64,000 bases of DNA. Source: Isoetes taiwanensis (Eukaryota; Streptophyta; Lycopodiopsida; Isoetales; Isoetaceae). The position numbers and the translations under genes were made by a program. The notes beneath the pieces are model-generated. The model saw nothing but the letters and a program-made list of their open reading frames with translations, did no database searches and was not told the origin of the DNA. Below are positions 1-11,100 of this stretch, piece by piece (within the stretch, counting starts at the first letter, position 1; each line of letters opens with the position of its first letter). Location of the stretch: positions 1,827,109 through 1,891,108 of the forward strand of contig JAJEKV010000027.1 of NCBI GenBank assembly GCA_021234155.1, written 5' to 3'.

Positions 1-477
1 TTAGTACCCAATTATTGCGGCATGTACACAGGAGCCCACCGGGTTGAAGGTGGAAGGGCCAGACCGGCAGAACAAGGAGGTACTTGTCCCAACACAGATC
101 AATCCCTCTGGTGTGTAAAGCCTACCAGGGATTCTAGTGAGCTAGGTCTAATGCCTTGTCACTGCATGTGGGCAAGGCATGGGCTCGACACCCGTGGAGT
201 GATGCGTCACTCTCCATTGGGTTCAAGTCGAATAAGGGCAGTGGCCCTCTAGCCACCTGTGTTGAGCATGGAAGCCTCTGGAGGAAGGCTGACCTCCCTC
301 CTGCCTCATTGGGGCTGGGGAGATGCAACCCAGTAGTAGCCCTCTTGGCTACGTACCCGGCAGGCTACGGTCCAGTCCCAATACCTATCAATCCACTCTG
401 CAAAGTGTGTACAGGAGGGGCGGATGGAGTGGACTACCCAACAGCCATGTTCCTTTGCCAGCCAAATCCATTGCCAT
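1..477 (+). mobile_element. Ty3/gypsy LTR fragment (copy 1)
   Basis: This stretch matches 8655-9135 and 11,857-12,331 almost base for base, so it is the distal part of the long LTR that is complete at 11,101-12,696. It is cut by the window start. It ends at the same internal LTR position as the copy at 7904-9135, where both switch to the same non-LTR sequence that begins with gcactactagattaaagccc. The short reading frames inside it are translations of LTR sequence and are not genes. Its sequence is closer to the LTR at 11.1-12.7 kb than to the middle copy. Confidence 0.85.
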
Positions 478-547
478 GCACTACTAGATTAAAGCCCTGT
501 TACGACGTCTATTTCGACGTCCAGACGTCGTTTGCACGTCGATGATC
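478..547 (+). mobile_element. Start of internal region of gypsy copy 1, left of the CACTA insertion
   Basis: Seventy bases of GACGTC-rich sequence link the truncated LTR to the inserted DNA transposon. They correspond to 9136-9204 in the uninterrupted second copy. The last three bases, ATC (545-547), are the left target-site duplication; the right copy is at 6029-6031. Confidence 0.75.
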
Positions 548-564
548 CACAAGGCCCCCAAAAA
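548..564 (+). repeat. Left terminal inverted repeat of the CACTA-like element
   Basis: Seventeen bases, CACAAGGCCCCCAAAAA, directly follow the ATC target duplication. They match the right end with one mismatch at base 5. Confidence 0.8.
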
Positions 565-649
565 CGAACTACTATATTTAACCAATATTAAATAATGCAG
601 AAACCATGATATATGTGGTCTTTTATGCTTGAATTTATTTGGTAGAAGA

Positions 650-815
650 AAACCACACTCTATAATGGTTTATTGCAACAATAGTGGTTTGTGACATGGT
701 TATTAATAATGGTTATTAATGCTACAGTGGTTTGTCAAAACTAGTTGTGATGAATGAGATGATTGTGTAGTGGTCATATAAAACTACTAGTAGTTTGTTA
801 GAACCATTGTGTGAA
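650..815. repeat. Subterminal repeat cluster (left) of the CACTA-like element
   Basis: Short words of the form AGTGGTTT and ATGGTTAT recur here, for example near 667, 684, 697, 711 and 729. The same word appears in both orientations inside the right end. Subterminal motif clusters of this kind bind the TnpA-type protein in En/Spm; that function is known for the family and only inferred here. Confidence 0.55.
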
Positions 816-2290
816 TTGTGCATGTTTTTGGGTTTTAGTTTTATTATGCCCACACAATTCTTGTTGGCATAGCGAATTGTGAAGGCAGTTAATTTACGGT
901 ATGATGGTGTGCATTGAATGACGTTAGTGCCTTCGTTTCTAAGTTTGTTAAATAATCCCGATTGAGTTATGAGGTGTAGTCATATAGTTATGTGCATTAT
1001 TTTTTTCTCACGCATCGTTAGGAAAAGATAATCTAACTAATTTGGATATGTGATGATTATTTCAAATTATAAAAGGATGACTTTAGATTCTAATCTGAAT
1101 CAAAATCTTATAATCCATTAGATAATCCGTATGCATACACTTTGCGATTATAATCTGCCTCGTAGAAGTACTTCTCCTACTACTAATTTTACAAATAAAA
1201 AGAATCTAAAACTTGGGACTTCAAAAATATCATTATTGTCTCACATTGCAAGATAAAATAACAATATATTTTTTTTTGAAGAACTGTGTCATCAATATAT
1301 TAAAAGAATGGTAATGTTACAATATTGTTAAAATAACAATATTGTTTCAGTGCCATAATGTTTTGACTAACAAATGCAATTTCTAGAAATATAAAGTTGG
1401 AAGCTTGCTAACCTCATGCTCCTTAAATTCAAAATGCTCTCCTTTTGCTCCAAAGGTCGTTTGAAATAATATTCTATTGCAACTAATGCAGGACTGCATG
1501 TTAGAAACAAAATGTTGAGTGATCTAACAAAATAACACACAAATCTAAAGAAACATGACCTTGGAATTAGCTTTCCTCATTTCAATGCCTAAGTTAATTG
1601 TACCTTGAAATCCATGTGCCATATTGCCTAACCACTTCTAGATAACAATAAGATTGTGTTGGACATGCATACTCCGCTATAGCAATCTAACATCAAAAAA
1701 TAATTGAAATACAAATAACTCAGAAAATAGCTTCAGGAATAAGAAAATTTGAAATACATAAACTTGCAATATTTCCGTTTGGTATTTGCGGGCGGTATTC
1801 CTGGCATGGTTGGGCCAAGATTTGGAGCTTGTATTGTATGGAAAATCATATGCAAAGGGTATGTTTTGGCTGAATTGAGCTGCTTGTTGGCAGACAGTCG
1901 AAAACCGGTTGTGGCATCTGGTTTTTCTTTATGGTATGAGGATAGAAGGAAAGGGCATGTTTCTAGGGAGACAGGTCACGGTTGCATGCCAAAGGGGCTG
2001 CCGCTGCTCCAATGCTCTACCAGGGTGCCACAACCTTTCTTTCTGGAGGTGAAGTGCACAAGGGCACCAGATCCAAGGCTAGGCAAGCAAGTTTCAAGTC
2101 GGATTTGGCGGCAATTTGTTGTTTTGGTTTCTAGGTTGCCCTTTTTTGTTTTGAATGAGGTTCTTATCTCGCAGATTTTCTTCTATGCCGGCACTGGTGA
2201 AGCCGGGTTTGAGAGGTCCGAGGAATGCTGCCAGCGTGGGTTCAGGGCTTCAAAGACACCTATGAAAAATCTGACTTAGGGAGCTCTGAC

Positions 2291-2383
2291 TGTGTTGCGC
2301 CCTGATTACAGTGGATGGTTGCAGATGATGCAGTCCACTGTGTTGCGTCCTAATTACAGTGGATGGTTGCAGATGATGCAGTC
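2291..2383. repeat. 48-bp direct duplication
   Basis: Two adjacent copies of a 48-bp unit beginning TGTGTTGCG and ending near GATGATGCAGTC, at 2291 and 2339, differ at two or three bases. They lie inside the CACTA-like element and have no coding role that I can see. Confidence 0.85.
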
Positions 2384-2740
2384 AGGCATCATTCTTTAAC
2401 TCCAAGGCTGTCTGTATTTTCCATTTCTCAAAATATTGCACCTTTGGCCTGTTTTACATCATTGGAAGTGGTAGGGAGATTTCGGATAAAAAATTTAATG
2501 GCCTTTGATCTGGCATAAAACATGGAATATTCGCCAGATCAATGATTAGAATTGGAAGATGTAAAAAAACCGATAAGGAAACAACAATAATGTACTAGGG
2601 AAAGTGCACCTCGAGGAAATTCCTCGGGAATTTCTGTTGGCGCCGCTGGCGGTATTAATGTAGCGGGCTTGTATTCTGCCGAGGGTGGCGTGGCCGCCGA
2701 GGGAATATTCGAGGGAATATTCGAGAGGTGCACTTTCGGA

Positions 2741-3457
2741 CGTAATCACCGGAAGGTTGAAATTATGGTTGCAACCTGCTTGTTGAGATCGAGGGAAGCA
2801 ATTGGGCGATGCGGGGTGCATCGCATTTGATAAAATTGTTGGAATCGAAGCCCAATCGGGGCGAGGGAATGTACGTGAAGCGGCATTGGCGGAGTCTATT
2901 GCTTGTGGAAAGCGAAAACAATTTGATGGCTTCGTCTTTTTTTGTTGATCTTTATTTGTCGCCTTTGTTGCCAAGGGTTTGAAGATCCATTTGAAATCTA
3001 AGAAATCGAGTCTGCTCATAAGAAATCGTCTCCGGAGCATCCGGTTTTCCAGATCTAAAACAAATCGAGGCCTTGGACGTATCTCTTTTTTTAGAAATTA
3101 CGCTTCAAAATTGGACTTTTTTGCCCGCTTGTGGACTAAAAAAATGAAGAATACTCCGCTTCTACGCTCGACGACTTAGGACGCCATCTCCATCTCTCTT
3201 AATGTATTTGCCAAGCAAGGAAAGGCAAGCAAGCATAAGGCGCTTTACAGGAAGCATAAGCAATCAAAGCATAAAAGCGCCCGATGCTCGGGCGAGGGGG
3301 CGGTGGCAAAGCAAGCGGGGAAGCAGCAGGGGGAAGGCTGACGGGGAAGCGAGGAGGGCGGTGGCGCTCTCCATAAAAACAGGGAAAACGGGGAGCACTA
3401 TTACGAAAATATTTTTTAAAGGAAAAATGCCATAATTTCAACCTTCCGGTGATTACG
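2741..3457. repeat. 717-bp segment bounded by 27-bp perfect inverted repeats
   Basis: Bases 2741-2767 (CGTAATCACCGGAAGGTTGA and 7 more) are repeated exactly, inverted, at 3431-3457. The interior includes a GA/GC-rich stretch (about 3200-3370) unlike the rest of the transposon. The flanks show no clear target duplication. It could be a nested short transposon or captured DNA. A smaller inverted pair built on AAAGTGCACCTC lies just upstream (about 2601-2612 and 2725-2736). Confidence 0.65.
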
Positions 3458-5134
3458 ATTGTGATTATATCTGAAAAAATTTTAAATACATATAGGGAAC
3501 TCAAAAAGGAGCTTCAGGAATATTTTTATAGTTGGAAAACTGCCCGATCAAATAAAGAGAGTCCTATTTTACAAAATAAGCAAAAATATCATATTCAAAA
3601 GCGGCAATTTCAAGAGCGTTAGGGTTAGGGTAGGCATTCTGGCAGAGAGGCGGCAAAACTTCAGGTGCATTTCGTGAATGCAGTGACCGCAGTGAGCCCA
3701 TTTTGAAGCGATGCGATTTTCGGCCACAAGAGGTTATTTCAATGCATCAGAATCAGTGTGTATCTTTCTAAAGACGACGGCTTCAATCGAAGAAACATCT
3801 GAAGGTGATTTTCTGTTTCATTTTGTTGCATTATTTACATTCTATGCAATACCCTTAAATAACGCATTTCGAATAGAGTGCAATGAACTGCAGATCCCCA
3901 CCGTATCTAGTGGTGAAGCTTGCAGGAAACAATATAGCAGATGGAATTGTTTCTACAAAAGCTTAACCCACTGCATCAAAATCTGGTGTAGCTTTTTGAA
4001 GGCATCTGCAATTTGATTAAAGAAAGAAACATGGTACATCATCCACAGATGATTTTCGTTTTTCATTATCTCTTTGCTGCATTATCTATGTTCTATAAAA
4101 TCTTAGCTCGAAGTTGGCTGGCATTGATGCAAAAAGAAATATGTGAAAAGCGATTACAGCCGAATCAGAGAATTTTGGTCTCGAAAAGAAGTTTAATCGG
4201 TGCTCTGATTATTTTATTCTCATTGTAGAGGGCTGCGTTTGATTGTTTTTTATCATCGGAGTGCATATGCGTTATCAAATTGCTGCATCTATGCTATATA
4301 ATTCTTGATCAATCTGGCACATCTTGCGATGGCAGAACAGGTAATATAAACGATCATTCTTGTTATCTTTCTGTTTGACCAGTATTCTCAACATATAATT
4401 GTAGCATGTTCTTTCAAAGTAGATATGAAAAAAGGCATTTGAATTTAAAACATGGATCATCGTGAATAGAAGACGAAGGAGCTAAAGTTACCATGGATAA
4501 TGCAGATATGAAGATGCGATGTATTACATAACGAGAACTAATATTTATTCTTGTACGCATTTGATAAAGATTATGCACTTCAGGGTTCTGATGTGTTGAA
4601 AGTGATTAGCCTAGTCAATCTATATTTGTACCTTAAGTTCATTCACATTCCTTTTCTAGCATCCATGGAATTATGAAGATGCCTTTCTTATTGTAGTGGA
4701 AAAATATGCGGCAAAGAGAAGGAGAGAATCGTTTTGAGCATCCAGACTCCACAGCAAAACTATTGAAGGTATGCCTCGCATAAATAGTGCTTCATGTCTC
4801 ATGATAATTCGTTCTTGACAGTTTTTATTTGTACCTTGACGTCTATGTAAGATGCTTTATAGCAGGGGTGCATTTGCATTCCTCTGTAGCATAAAAAAGA
4901 AATATCCTTTCCTAGAAATGTGTCAATAAGATTTTAATTTAGACGTCCATGTTTTGGCGGGCAATAAAATGGATCTCGGTTTGTCACAAAAATGGGATGC
5001 AAAATGCCTCATGAATGCATGGTGCTGGTCTTTACAATACTGCAAGGGATTGCAAGATAATTTTGGTTTTCAATAAGTGCAAAGTAGGATGAGCTTATTA
5101 AAAGATTTGCATATAGCACTTGCTTGATTTTGTT

Positions 5135-5225
5135 TAGCAATAGGTCAAAATATCAATTGATTTGTATAGCAATAACAGGTCAAAATATCAATTGATTTGT
5201 ATAGCAATAACTCAAATATCAGTTG
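5135..5225. repeat. Tandem repeat, about 32-35 bp unit
   Basis: The unit TAGCAATA..GGTCAAAATATCAATTGATTTGTA occurs twice in a row, followed by a partial degenerate third copy. It lies inside the CACTA-like element. Confidence 0.8.
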
Positions 5226-5734
5226 AAAATTATTTTGCTTTCTCCATCTAAAATGTCATACTGTAAGAATTGCAGGAATTGCTAGCCTTGGGAGGAACTG
5301 GAAATACTGGGGTTCAAATCCCTAGCCCTTGCGTCTACATCCAAATCTATATAGATTTTTAAGAAGGTTGAAATAATCCATATTACTTTTGTTAAATATT
5401 TCACGTTATTTTATGAACACAATTTGGAGTCTTTCTACTAATATAATAAGAATGGGATGTTCAAGTAACATATCTTAATATATTGTATAAACCATCACTA
5501 TTTAATTGAACAAAGCAATAATAATTTGCAACTTGAGCGTGTCCTACAATATCTAATAAACCAATACCAACTTCATTGTCCAAAACACGATTGCTTTTCT
5601 TTCCATACAAAATAAGTTAATGGTAGAAGCCTTTACTATCTTGATGACAAAACCACTAGCAGTTAGCTAATATTTTGCAATAAGAAATTCAAACATTTTC
5701 TTGTATAGTTCATATAAGAAAAAGTAGACAACTT

Positions 5735-5985
5735 CTAAAGGAAACCACTTTAAGGAGCACAAACAATTCAAAGCCAATCAGTAGTGGTTTTATGGCTCCC
5801 ATACCTAAAACATGGCAATAAACCAAATAACCAAGCTGCCACAAAGAACCATGATGGTGAAACCATGATAATAAACTAGCAAAACAAAACATATATGAGA
5901 ACCACATTGTGTAACTCATAGTGGTTAATCAACATATTAACCCACAAAGTAATATTACTTTATTATAGTGGTTTTATGAAAAAAA
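5735..5985. repeat. Subterminal repeat cluster (right) of the CACTA-like element
   Basis: AACCACTT/AACCACAT and AGTGGTTTT words recur in both orientations across about 250 bp before the right terminus. This mirrors the left cluster and supports assignment to a CACTA-type element. Confidence 0.55.
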
Positions 5986-6011
5986 TATTGGAAAAAATTG
6001 ATAACGATTAT

Positions 6012-6028
6012 TTTTTGGGGGCCATGTG
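6012..6028 (-). repeat. Right terminal inverted repeat of the CACTA-like element
   Basis: Read on the minus strand this is CACATGGCCCCCAAAAA. It is followed on the plus strand by the ATC target duplication (6029-6031) and then by resumed gypsy sequence. Confidence 0.8.
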
Positions 6029-6034
6029 ATCGAC

Positions 6035-6540
6035 GTCAGAACGTCGATAAACGACGTCGATTACGACGTCTGGATGTCGTTTAACTACCTTTATGCGTCG
6101 CTATCTGGCGTCGAAGCTGGCGTCGTAAAAGCGGCGGCAGCGGCGTCGATAAGCGGCGTAATGTACGCGTGGAGCTGACCATGCGACGCTGCGGCGGCGT
6201 GGCCGCGCCCGGCCTTGGCCGGGTGGCGTGGTGATGATTTGGCGGCGTCGTTAAGCGGCGAACATTACCGTGGTCATGTCGGCGTGTCGATGCGTCGGCG
6301 TGGCGTCGCCCGGTAGCGAGCGGGGCGTGGGCGCCACGTGTTAGATGTCGTTCAACGGCGTGATGGCGTGGTTGTCGCGTCGGCGGCGCGGCTGGCGGCA
6401 TGGCGGCCCGCGTTTCTGCGGCGTGGCAGACCCACGCCATTTCGATCGTTCAACGGCGTCGATGGCGATAGCGACGCGGCGTCGGAGCGGATGATGGCGT
6501 GGCCAATGATACGTGGCAACCCACGCCCGGCAACGTCATT
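6035..6540. repeat. CpG-rich degenerate minisatellite of GGCGTCG-type words (copy 1)
   Basis: About 500 bp dense in CG, built from recurring words such as GGCGTCG, GTCGTTAAGCGGCG and GCGTGGC..CCCACGCC, stands out sharply from the AT-rich surroundings. The same block is present at 9160-9740. The long frames across it on both strands reflect the absence of AT-rich stop codons and are not credible genes. Confidence 0.7.
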
Positions 6541-6599
6541 AAGCGGCGATCGATTAATCTTACCTCGGATATTTGGCACAATCTGTGTCCAAGGTGGGA

Positions 6600-7140
6600 G
6601 AATCTCCCAGCGGATGCTTTTGGAGATGCAAGAGTTGGTAGAGGAGGTGAGAGGATACCTCCTAGCGACAAAGAAGAAGAAAAGCATCGCCAAACAAGCA
6701 TAGAGACTGAAAAGAGAATTTGGTGGGAGACAAGGTGTGGTTGAAGATCAAAGGTGAAGCAGGGCCAAGCTCGCATCGGCAATTGCAAAGCTTGCTCAAG
6801 ATGGGTGGACCTTCGGGATTACACCAAAAGAGTAGGTACCCAATCCTACAAGTTGGACTGCCAAATGCATCTAAAATCCATAGTCTTTCCGTAAGTCTCC
6901 TAAAGAAACACACTCTAATCCGGAGGAGATATTGGAGACAACCAGGAGTTATGGAAATGACGGACGATCGACTTGAAATCGTCCTTGAGGTCCTTCTTGG
7001 CGAGGGCTTATAAGAAGACAAGAAGGTCAAAATTTCTCCAATACCTTGTGAAGTGGACACACTTACCCGGTGGAAGATGCTACGTGGGTGCTACAATCAG
7101 ATCTAGAGAAGCGATTACCCCAAATTTATGGAGCAATGCA
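6600..7140 (+). pseudogene. pol remnant: integrase C-terminal domain and chromodomain (copy 1)
   Basis: The stretch encodes, in shifting frames, the end of a Ty3/gypsy polyprotein. Around 6714-6915 the peptide VGDKVWLKIKGEAG leads into a segment ending IHSLSVSLLKK, matching the conserved integrase C-terminus (VGDxVWL ... HPVFHVSxLKK). Around 6973-7140 FLQYLVKWTHLP begins a chromodomain like that of plant chromoviruses; here it runs into a frameshift that is absent from copy 2. The chromodomain of intact relatives steers integration to particular chromatin. The catalytic DDE core is missing, so this copy cannot integrate on its own. It is a relic, not a functional gene. Confidence 0.8.
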
Positions 7141-7903
7141 AGGGTCATTTCGTCACGAAGTAGTCGACATCGACTCGATAGGTGAGTGGAAGGTAGATTA
7201 AAAAGTCTACTTCCGTCCGTCGGAAGTAAGGCGACCTAACAGAATAAGAGGTCATTAAGGTATGCATTGATAGGAAACCACCTCTAGTCAATGCCTTTCG
7301 ATGGGAGGACTCTATCCTTCACGCCCAAATCATCTGGGAAGGGCGTCATCCTCCACGCCAAAGGCAACTAAAGGTGTAGGCATGAGTTGGCATCTTAGGC
7401 ATGATAGGCGTTGTCTCCACGGCCCACGATGGAAGAATCATAATCTTCCCGGGAGATATGCCTTGTATTCATATAATTGTAATTAATGGGTGGTTCCCTT
7501 ACAACCAACCCTTACAATAATTAAATGTGTACTAACGTAGTGTTGGACTTTCTGAGCCAATAGAGGAGTTGAGCGGCGGGGAAATCGCAGACTAGGAAGA
7601 CTTCATAACACATAATTTTGTCATAAGGTGTTGTGGGGACACGGCAAGGAGCATTAAGTAGGAAAAAAAATTTTTTTTGACTATGTTTATAATTATGGTA
7701 TAAGCCATAAAATTTTGTGAATAATAGATGATGAAGTAGAGGACGAAGAGGCATCTCACCATAGTACGATTTTATGTAAGGATATTTTATGATTAATTAA
7801 CATATTACACGGAAGTAATTGCATTGTGATTTGCGGGATATACGGGTTTCAAGGTGGGGAGACACGTGATCTTTGACACATCATCAAGTCAAGGTGGGGA
7901 GAA

Positions 7904-9135
7904 TGTGATGTTCCAGCATAATATACGCCTCGAATATGTATATTATACTGCCATGTCACCCATACATGTCACGGATGACATGTACTTGGTGGTGGTAGCA
8001 GGTTGCACCTAGGGGGCAAGAGTTGCACCTCGGGGGCAACTTTGAATATTGTGCATGTTAAATAAACATACACAATTAATAACCCCATGGACCCCATTGC
8101 CAAATGGCTAAATCCCATTTGCCAATGTTTTAACCTAACCCTAAGGGTTTCTATATAAGGGTTCCCCCTTAAACCCTAAACCCTTTCCTCTCTTTGCATT
8201 TTAGGGTTTTCATAGAGCTCCTTTCCCTTTTCGCATTTAGGGTTCCCTTGAGCCATTAGGCCAAGTCCGGACCCCATTTCAGCATTGCTCGGCTCGCCAT
8301 CTTTGCTGAGATCATTGAATAACAGCCATCTTGAGAAGATCGGGGAGCATGGATGCATTCAGAGAATCCGGGCGAGGTCAAGGACGGTATCTAGTCATTC
8401 ATTTGTGCAAAGCCGTCTTTTGGGCTAGGCGGTGAGGTAGTTTAGCATATTCATTCACCATAGAGGCCTTATAGATCCCGAGATCATAAGCCCTAACTAA
8501 AGAACCTAACTCGTTATTTAGGTAGATAGATTAGATGATATTCTTCATTTCAAGTTACGTGATGATGTTGGTATTTCATTTATTGTGACCTCCATGTATT
8601 GGGAAGGGGTAGAGACCCTAGCGACCTTGTAGAAGATGATCCTAGATTAGTATCATTAGTACCCAATTATTGCGGCATGTACACGAGGGAGCCCAGGGTT
8701 GAAGGTGGAAGGGCGGGCCGTGAGGAACAAGGAGGTACTTGTCCCAACACAGATCAATCCCTCTGGTGTGTAAAGCCTACCAGGGATTCTAGTGAGCTAG
8801 GTCTAATGCCTTGTCACTTTGCATGTGGGCAAGGCATGGGCTCATTAACCCGTGGAGTGATCGTCCTCTCCATTGGGTTCAAGTCGAATAAGGGGCGGTG
8901 GCCCTCTAGCCACCTGTGTTGAGCATGGAAGCCTCTGGAGGAAGGCTGACCTCCCTCCTGCCTCATTGGGGCTGGGGAGATGCAACCCAGTAGTAGCCCT
9001 CTTGGCTACGTACCCGGCAGGCTACGGTCCAGTCCCAATACCTATCAATCCACTCTGCAAAGTGTGTACAGGAAGGGCGGATGGAGTGGACTACCCAACA
9101 GCCATGTTCCTTTGCCGATACAAATCCATTGCCAT
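7904..9135 (+). mobile_element. Ty3/gypsy LTR, middle copy, 3'-truncated
   Basis: It begins TGTGATGTTCC immediately after the polypurine tract and follows the complete LTR at 11,101 base for base, with small indels, up to the equivalent of 12,331. There it changes to internal sequence instead of the last 365 bp of the LTR. It therefore acts as both the 3' LTR of copy 1 and the deleted 5' LTR of copy 2, as expected from unequal exchange between LTRs. It contains a TATATAAG box (8152-8159) and a telomere-like run (AAACCCTAAACCC) that belongs to the LTR. Confidence 0.85.
8152..8159 (+). promoter_or_regulatory. TATA box of the LTR promoter (middle copy)
   Basis: TATATAAG lies about 250 bp into the LTR, in the position expected for the U3 promoter. 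The identical box in the complete LTR is at 11,349-11,356. Confidence 0.55.
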
Positions 9136-9159
9136 GCACTACTAGATTAAAGCCCCATT

Positions 9160-9740
9160 CACGGCGTCTGCCCCCCGGCGTCGCACGCCGCTTTTGCGTC
9201 GATGATCGACGTCGAGCGTCGATAACGGCGCCGATTTGACGTCACGGATGTCGTTTAACTACCTTTATGTGTCGCTATACGCGTCGCAACTGCGGCGTCG
9301 TAAAGCGACGACGCGACGTCGATAAACGGCGTAATGTACCGCGTGGGCCAGCCCGCGGCGACGCTGCGACGACATGCCCGGCATGGCGGCGGCCGGTGGC
9401 GTGGGTGATAATTTTGGCGGCGTCGTTAAGCGGCCGGCATTACTGCGTGGTCATAATCGGCGTGTCGTGCGTCCCATTAATTAAGCGTCGCCGGTAGCGA
9501 AGCGCGGGCGTTTACTGCGTGTTAGATGTCGTTCTTGGCGTGATGGCGATGGTTATCCGCAGCGTCGGCCCGGCTGGCGGCGTGGCGACCCGCGTTGCTA
9601 ATAGCGTGGCGACCCACGCCATTTTCGTCGTTGCCGGCGTCGATGGCGATGGCGGCCGTAGCGGCTGGCGTCGAGCGGATGATGGCGTGGCCAATGATAC
9701 CGCGTGGCATTCCCGCGCGGCAGCGTCGTTAAGCGGCGAT
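9160..9740. repeat. CpG-rich degenerate minisatellite (copy 2)
   Basis: This is the counterpart of 6035-6540, with the same GGCGTCG and GTCGTTAAGCGGCG words but many substitutions and indels relative to copy 1. It has no believable protein. Confidence 0.7.
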
Positions 9741-9759
9741 CGGTGTCTTACCACCGGAT

Positions 9760-10344
9760 ACTTGGCACAATCCATTGTCCAAGGTGGAAGTCTCCCAGCA
9801 GGATGCTTTTTGGAGATGCAAGAGTTGGTAGAGGAGGTGAGAGGATACCTCCCAAAGCAAGAAGCGGCGAGAAAAGCATCGCCGACAAGCATAGGACAAG
9901 AAGAGAATTTCAGGTGGGAGACAAGGTGTGGTTGAAGATCAAGGTGAAAAGCAGGCCAAGCTCAGATCGGCAATTGCAAGAAGCTTGCTCCAAGATGGGT
10001 TGGACCTTTCAGGATTACCAAAAGAGTAGGTACCCAATCCTACAAGTTGGACCTGCCAGCGCATCTAAAATCCATAGTCTTCCACGTAAGTCTCCTAAAG
10101 AAACACACTTCTAATCGAGGAGGAGATATTGGAGACAACAGGAGTTATTGGAAATGACAGGGCGATCGACTTGAAATCGTCCTTGAGGTCCTTCTTGGAT
10201 GGGGCTTATAAGAAGACAAGAAGGTCAAAATTTCTCCAATACCTTGTGAAGTGGACACACTTACCAGTGGAAGATGCTACGTGGGTGCTACAATCAGATC
10301 TAGAGAAGCGGTACTCGAATTTATGGAGCAATGCAAGGAATTAA
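9760..10344 (+). pseudogene. pol remnant: integrase C-terminal domain and chromodomain (copy 2)
   Basis: This copy is better preserved than copy 1. Around 9905 a frame reads VGDKVWLKI, followed after a frame change by a segment with [12 protein letters not shown] second frame (10,129-10,344) reads YLVKWTHLPVEDATWV, a textbook chromodomain core with the aromatic residues (Y, W, W) that form the methyl-lysine cage. The segment ends near LQSDLEKRYSNLW. Frameshifts between the two domains and loss of the catalytic core make it non-functional. The family is Ty3/gypsy chromovirus; the lineage within it cannot be set by eye. Confidence 0.82.
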
Positions 10345-11100
10345 AATTTCGTCACCGAAGTAGTCGACATCGACTCGATAGGTGAGTGGAAGGTAGATTA
10401 AAAAGTCTACTTCCGTCCCACGGAAGTAGACGACCTTGAGAGATAAGAGGTCATTAAGGTATGCATTGATAGGAAACCACCTCTAGTCAATGCCTTCGAT
10501 GGGGAGGACTCTATCCTTCACGCCCAAATACGGGAAGGACGTCATCCTCCACGCCAAAGGCAACTAAAGGTGTAGGCATGAGTTGGCATCTTAGGCATGA
10601 TAGGGCGTTGTCTCCACGGCCACGATGGAAGAATCATAATCTTCCTACGCCGGGAGATATGCCTTGTATTCATATAATTGTAATTAATGGGTGGTTCCCT
10701 TACAACCAACCCTTACAATAATTAAATGTGTACTAACGTAGTGTTGGACCTGCAGGCCAATAGAGGAGTTGAGCGGCAGGGAAATCGCACTAGGAAGACT
10801 CGCAACACATAATTTTGTCATAAGGTGTTGTGGGGACACGGCAAGGAGCATTAAGTAGGAAAAAAAAAAATTTTGACTATGTTTATAATTATGGTATAAG
10901 CCATAAAATTTTGTGAATAATAGATGATGAAGTAGAGGACGAAAGAGGCATCTCACCATAGTACGATTTTATGTAAGGATATTTTATGATTAATTAACAT
11001 ATTACCTGGAAGTAATTGCATTGTGATTGCAGGATATGCAGGTTTCCAAGGTGGGGAGACACGTGATGCTGAGGACAGCATCAAGTCAAGGTGGGGAGAA

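Larger units (their letters stand above)
548..6028. mobile_element. CACTA-like (En/Spm-type) DNA transposon, non-autonomous, 5,481 bp
   Basis: The element has inverted termini that begin CACAAGGCCCCCAAAAA on the left and CACATGGCCCCCAAAAA on the right, read inward, with one mismatch in 17. It is flanked by a 3-bp duplication, ATC, at 545-547 and 6029-6031. The second gypsy copy (9190-9215) has the same target with a single ATC, which proves the borders. Three-base duplications, CAC termini and repeated subterminal motifs are hallmarks of the CACTA superfamily; the usual fourth and fifth bases (TA) are not conserved here. No transposase-like frame is visible, so it is probably a deletion derivative mobilised in trans. 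The longest frame (1749-2279, 176 codons) resembles nothing I know. Orientation cannot be set. A PIF/Harbinger origin is less likely because its target site is TWA. Confidence 0.8.
6032..7903 (+). mobile_element. Ty3/gypsy chromovirus internal 3' region, copy 1
   Basis: This is the continuation of the internal region interrupted at 547. It starts with CpG-rich repeated sequence (to about 6540), then holds the end of the pol frame (integrase C-terminus and chromodomain), then about 750 bp of untranslated DNA ending at the polypurine tract AAGGTGGGGAGAA, directly before the next LTR. The collinear second copy is 9205-11,100. Gag, protease, reverse transcriptase and the integrase catalytic core are absent, so the element was internally deleted before it was duplicated. 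Confidence 0.85.
9136..11100 (+). mobile_element. Ty3/gypsy chromovirus internal 3' region, copy 2 (uninterrupted)
   Basis: This is the same internal region as 478-547 plus 6032-7903 but without the transposon. It has the CpG-rich block (9160-9740), the pol end (9760-10,344), a noncoding tail and a polypurine tract AAGGTGGGGAGAA just before 11,101. The period between copies, with the CACTA element removed, is about 3.2 kb. It records the pre-insertion target at 9190-9215. Confidence 0.85.

Noticed and set aside
1749-2279. 176-codon plus-strand frame inside the CACTA-like element
   Set aside because: No domain, motif or family resemblance; it spans unrelated composition and starts in AT-rich noncoding DNA. 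Not enough to call a gene.
5311-5330. tRNA T-arm-like GGTTCAAATCCC (and GAGGTTCGAATCC near 14,751)
   Set aside because: Only the B-box/T-arm is present; no acceptor stem, anticodon arm or A-box in place. A worn SINE is possible but not supported.
6081-6788. Several long overlapping frames on both strands
   Set aside because: They cover the CpG-rich repeat, where stop codons are rare by composition, and they overlap each other on both strands.
8172-8184. Telomere-like AAACCCTAAACCC run (also at 11,368-11,380)
   Set aside because: It is part of the gypsy LTR in both copies and only two units long, so it is not an interstitial telomere array.
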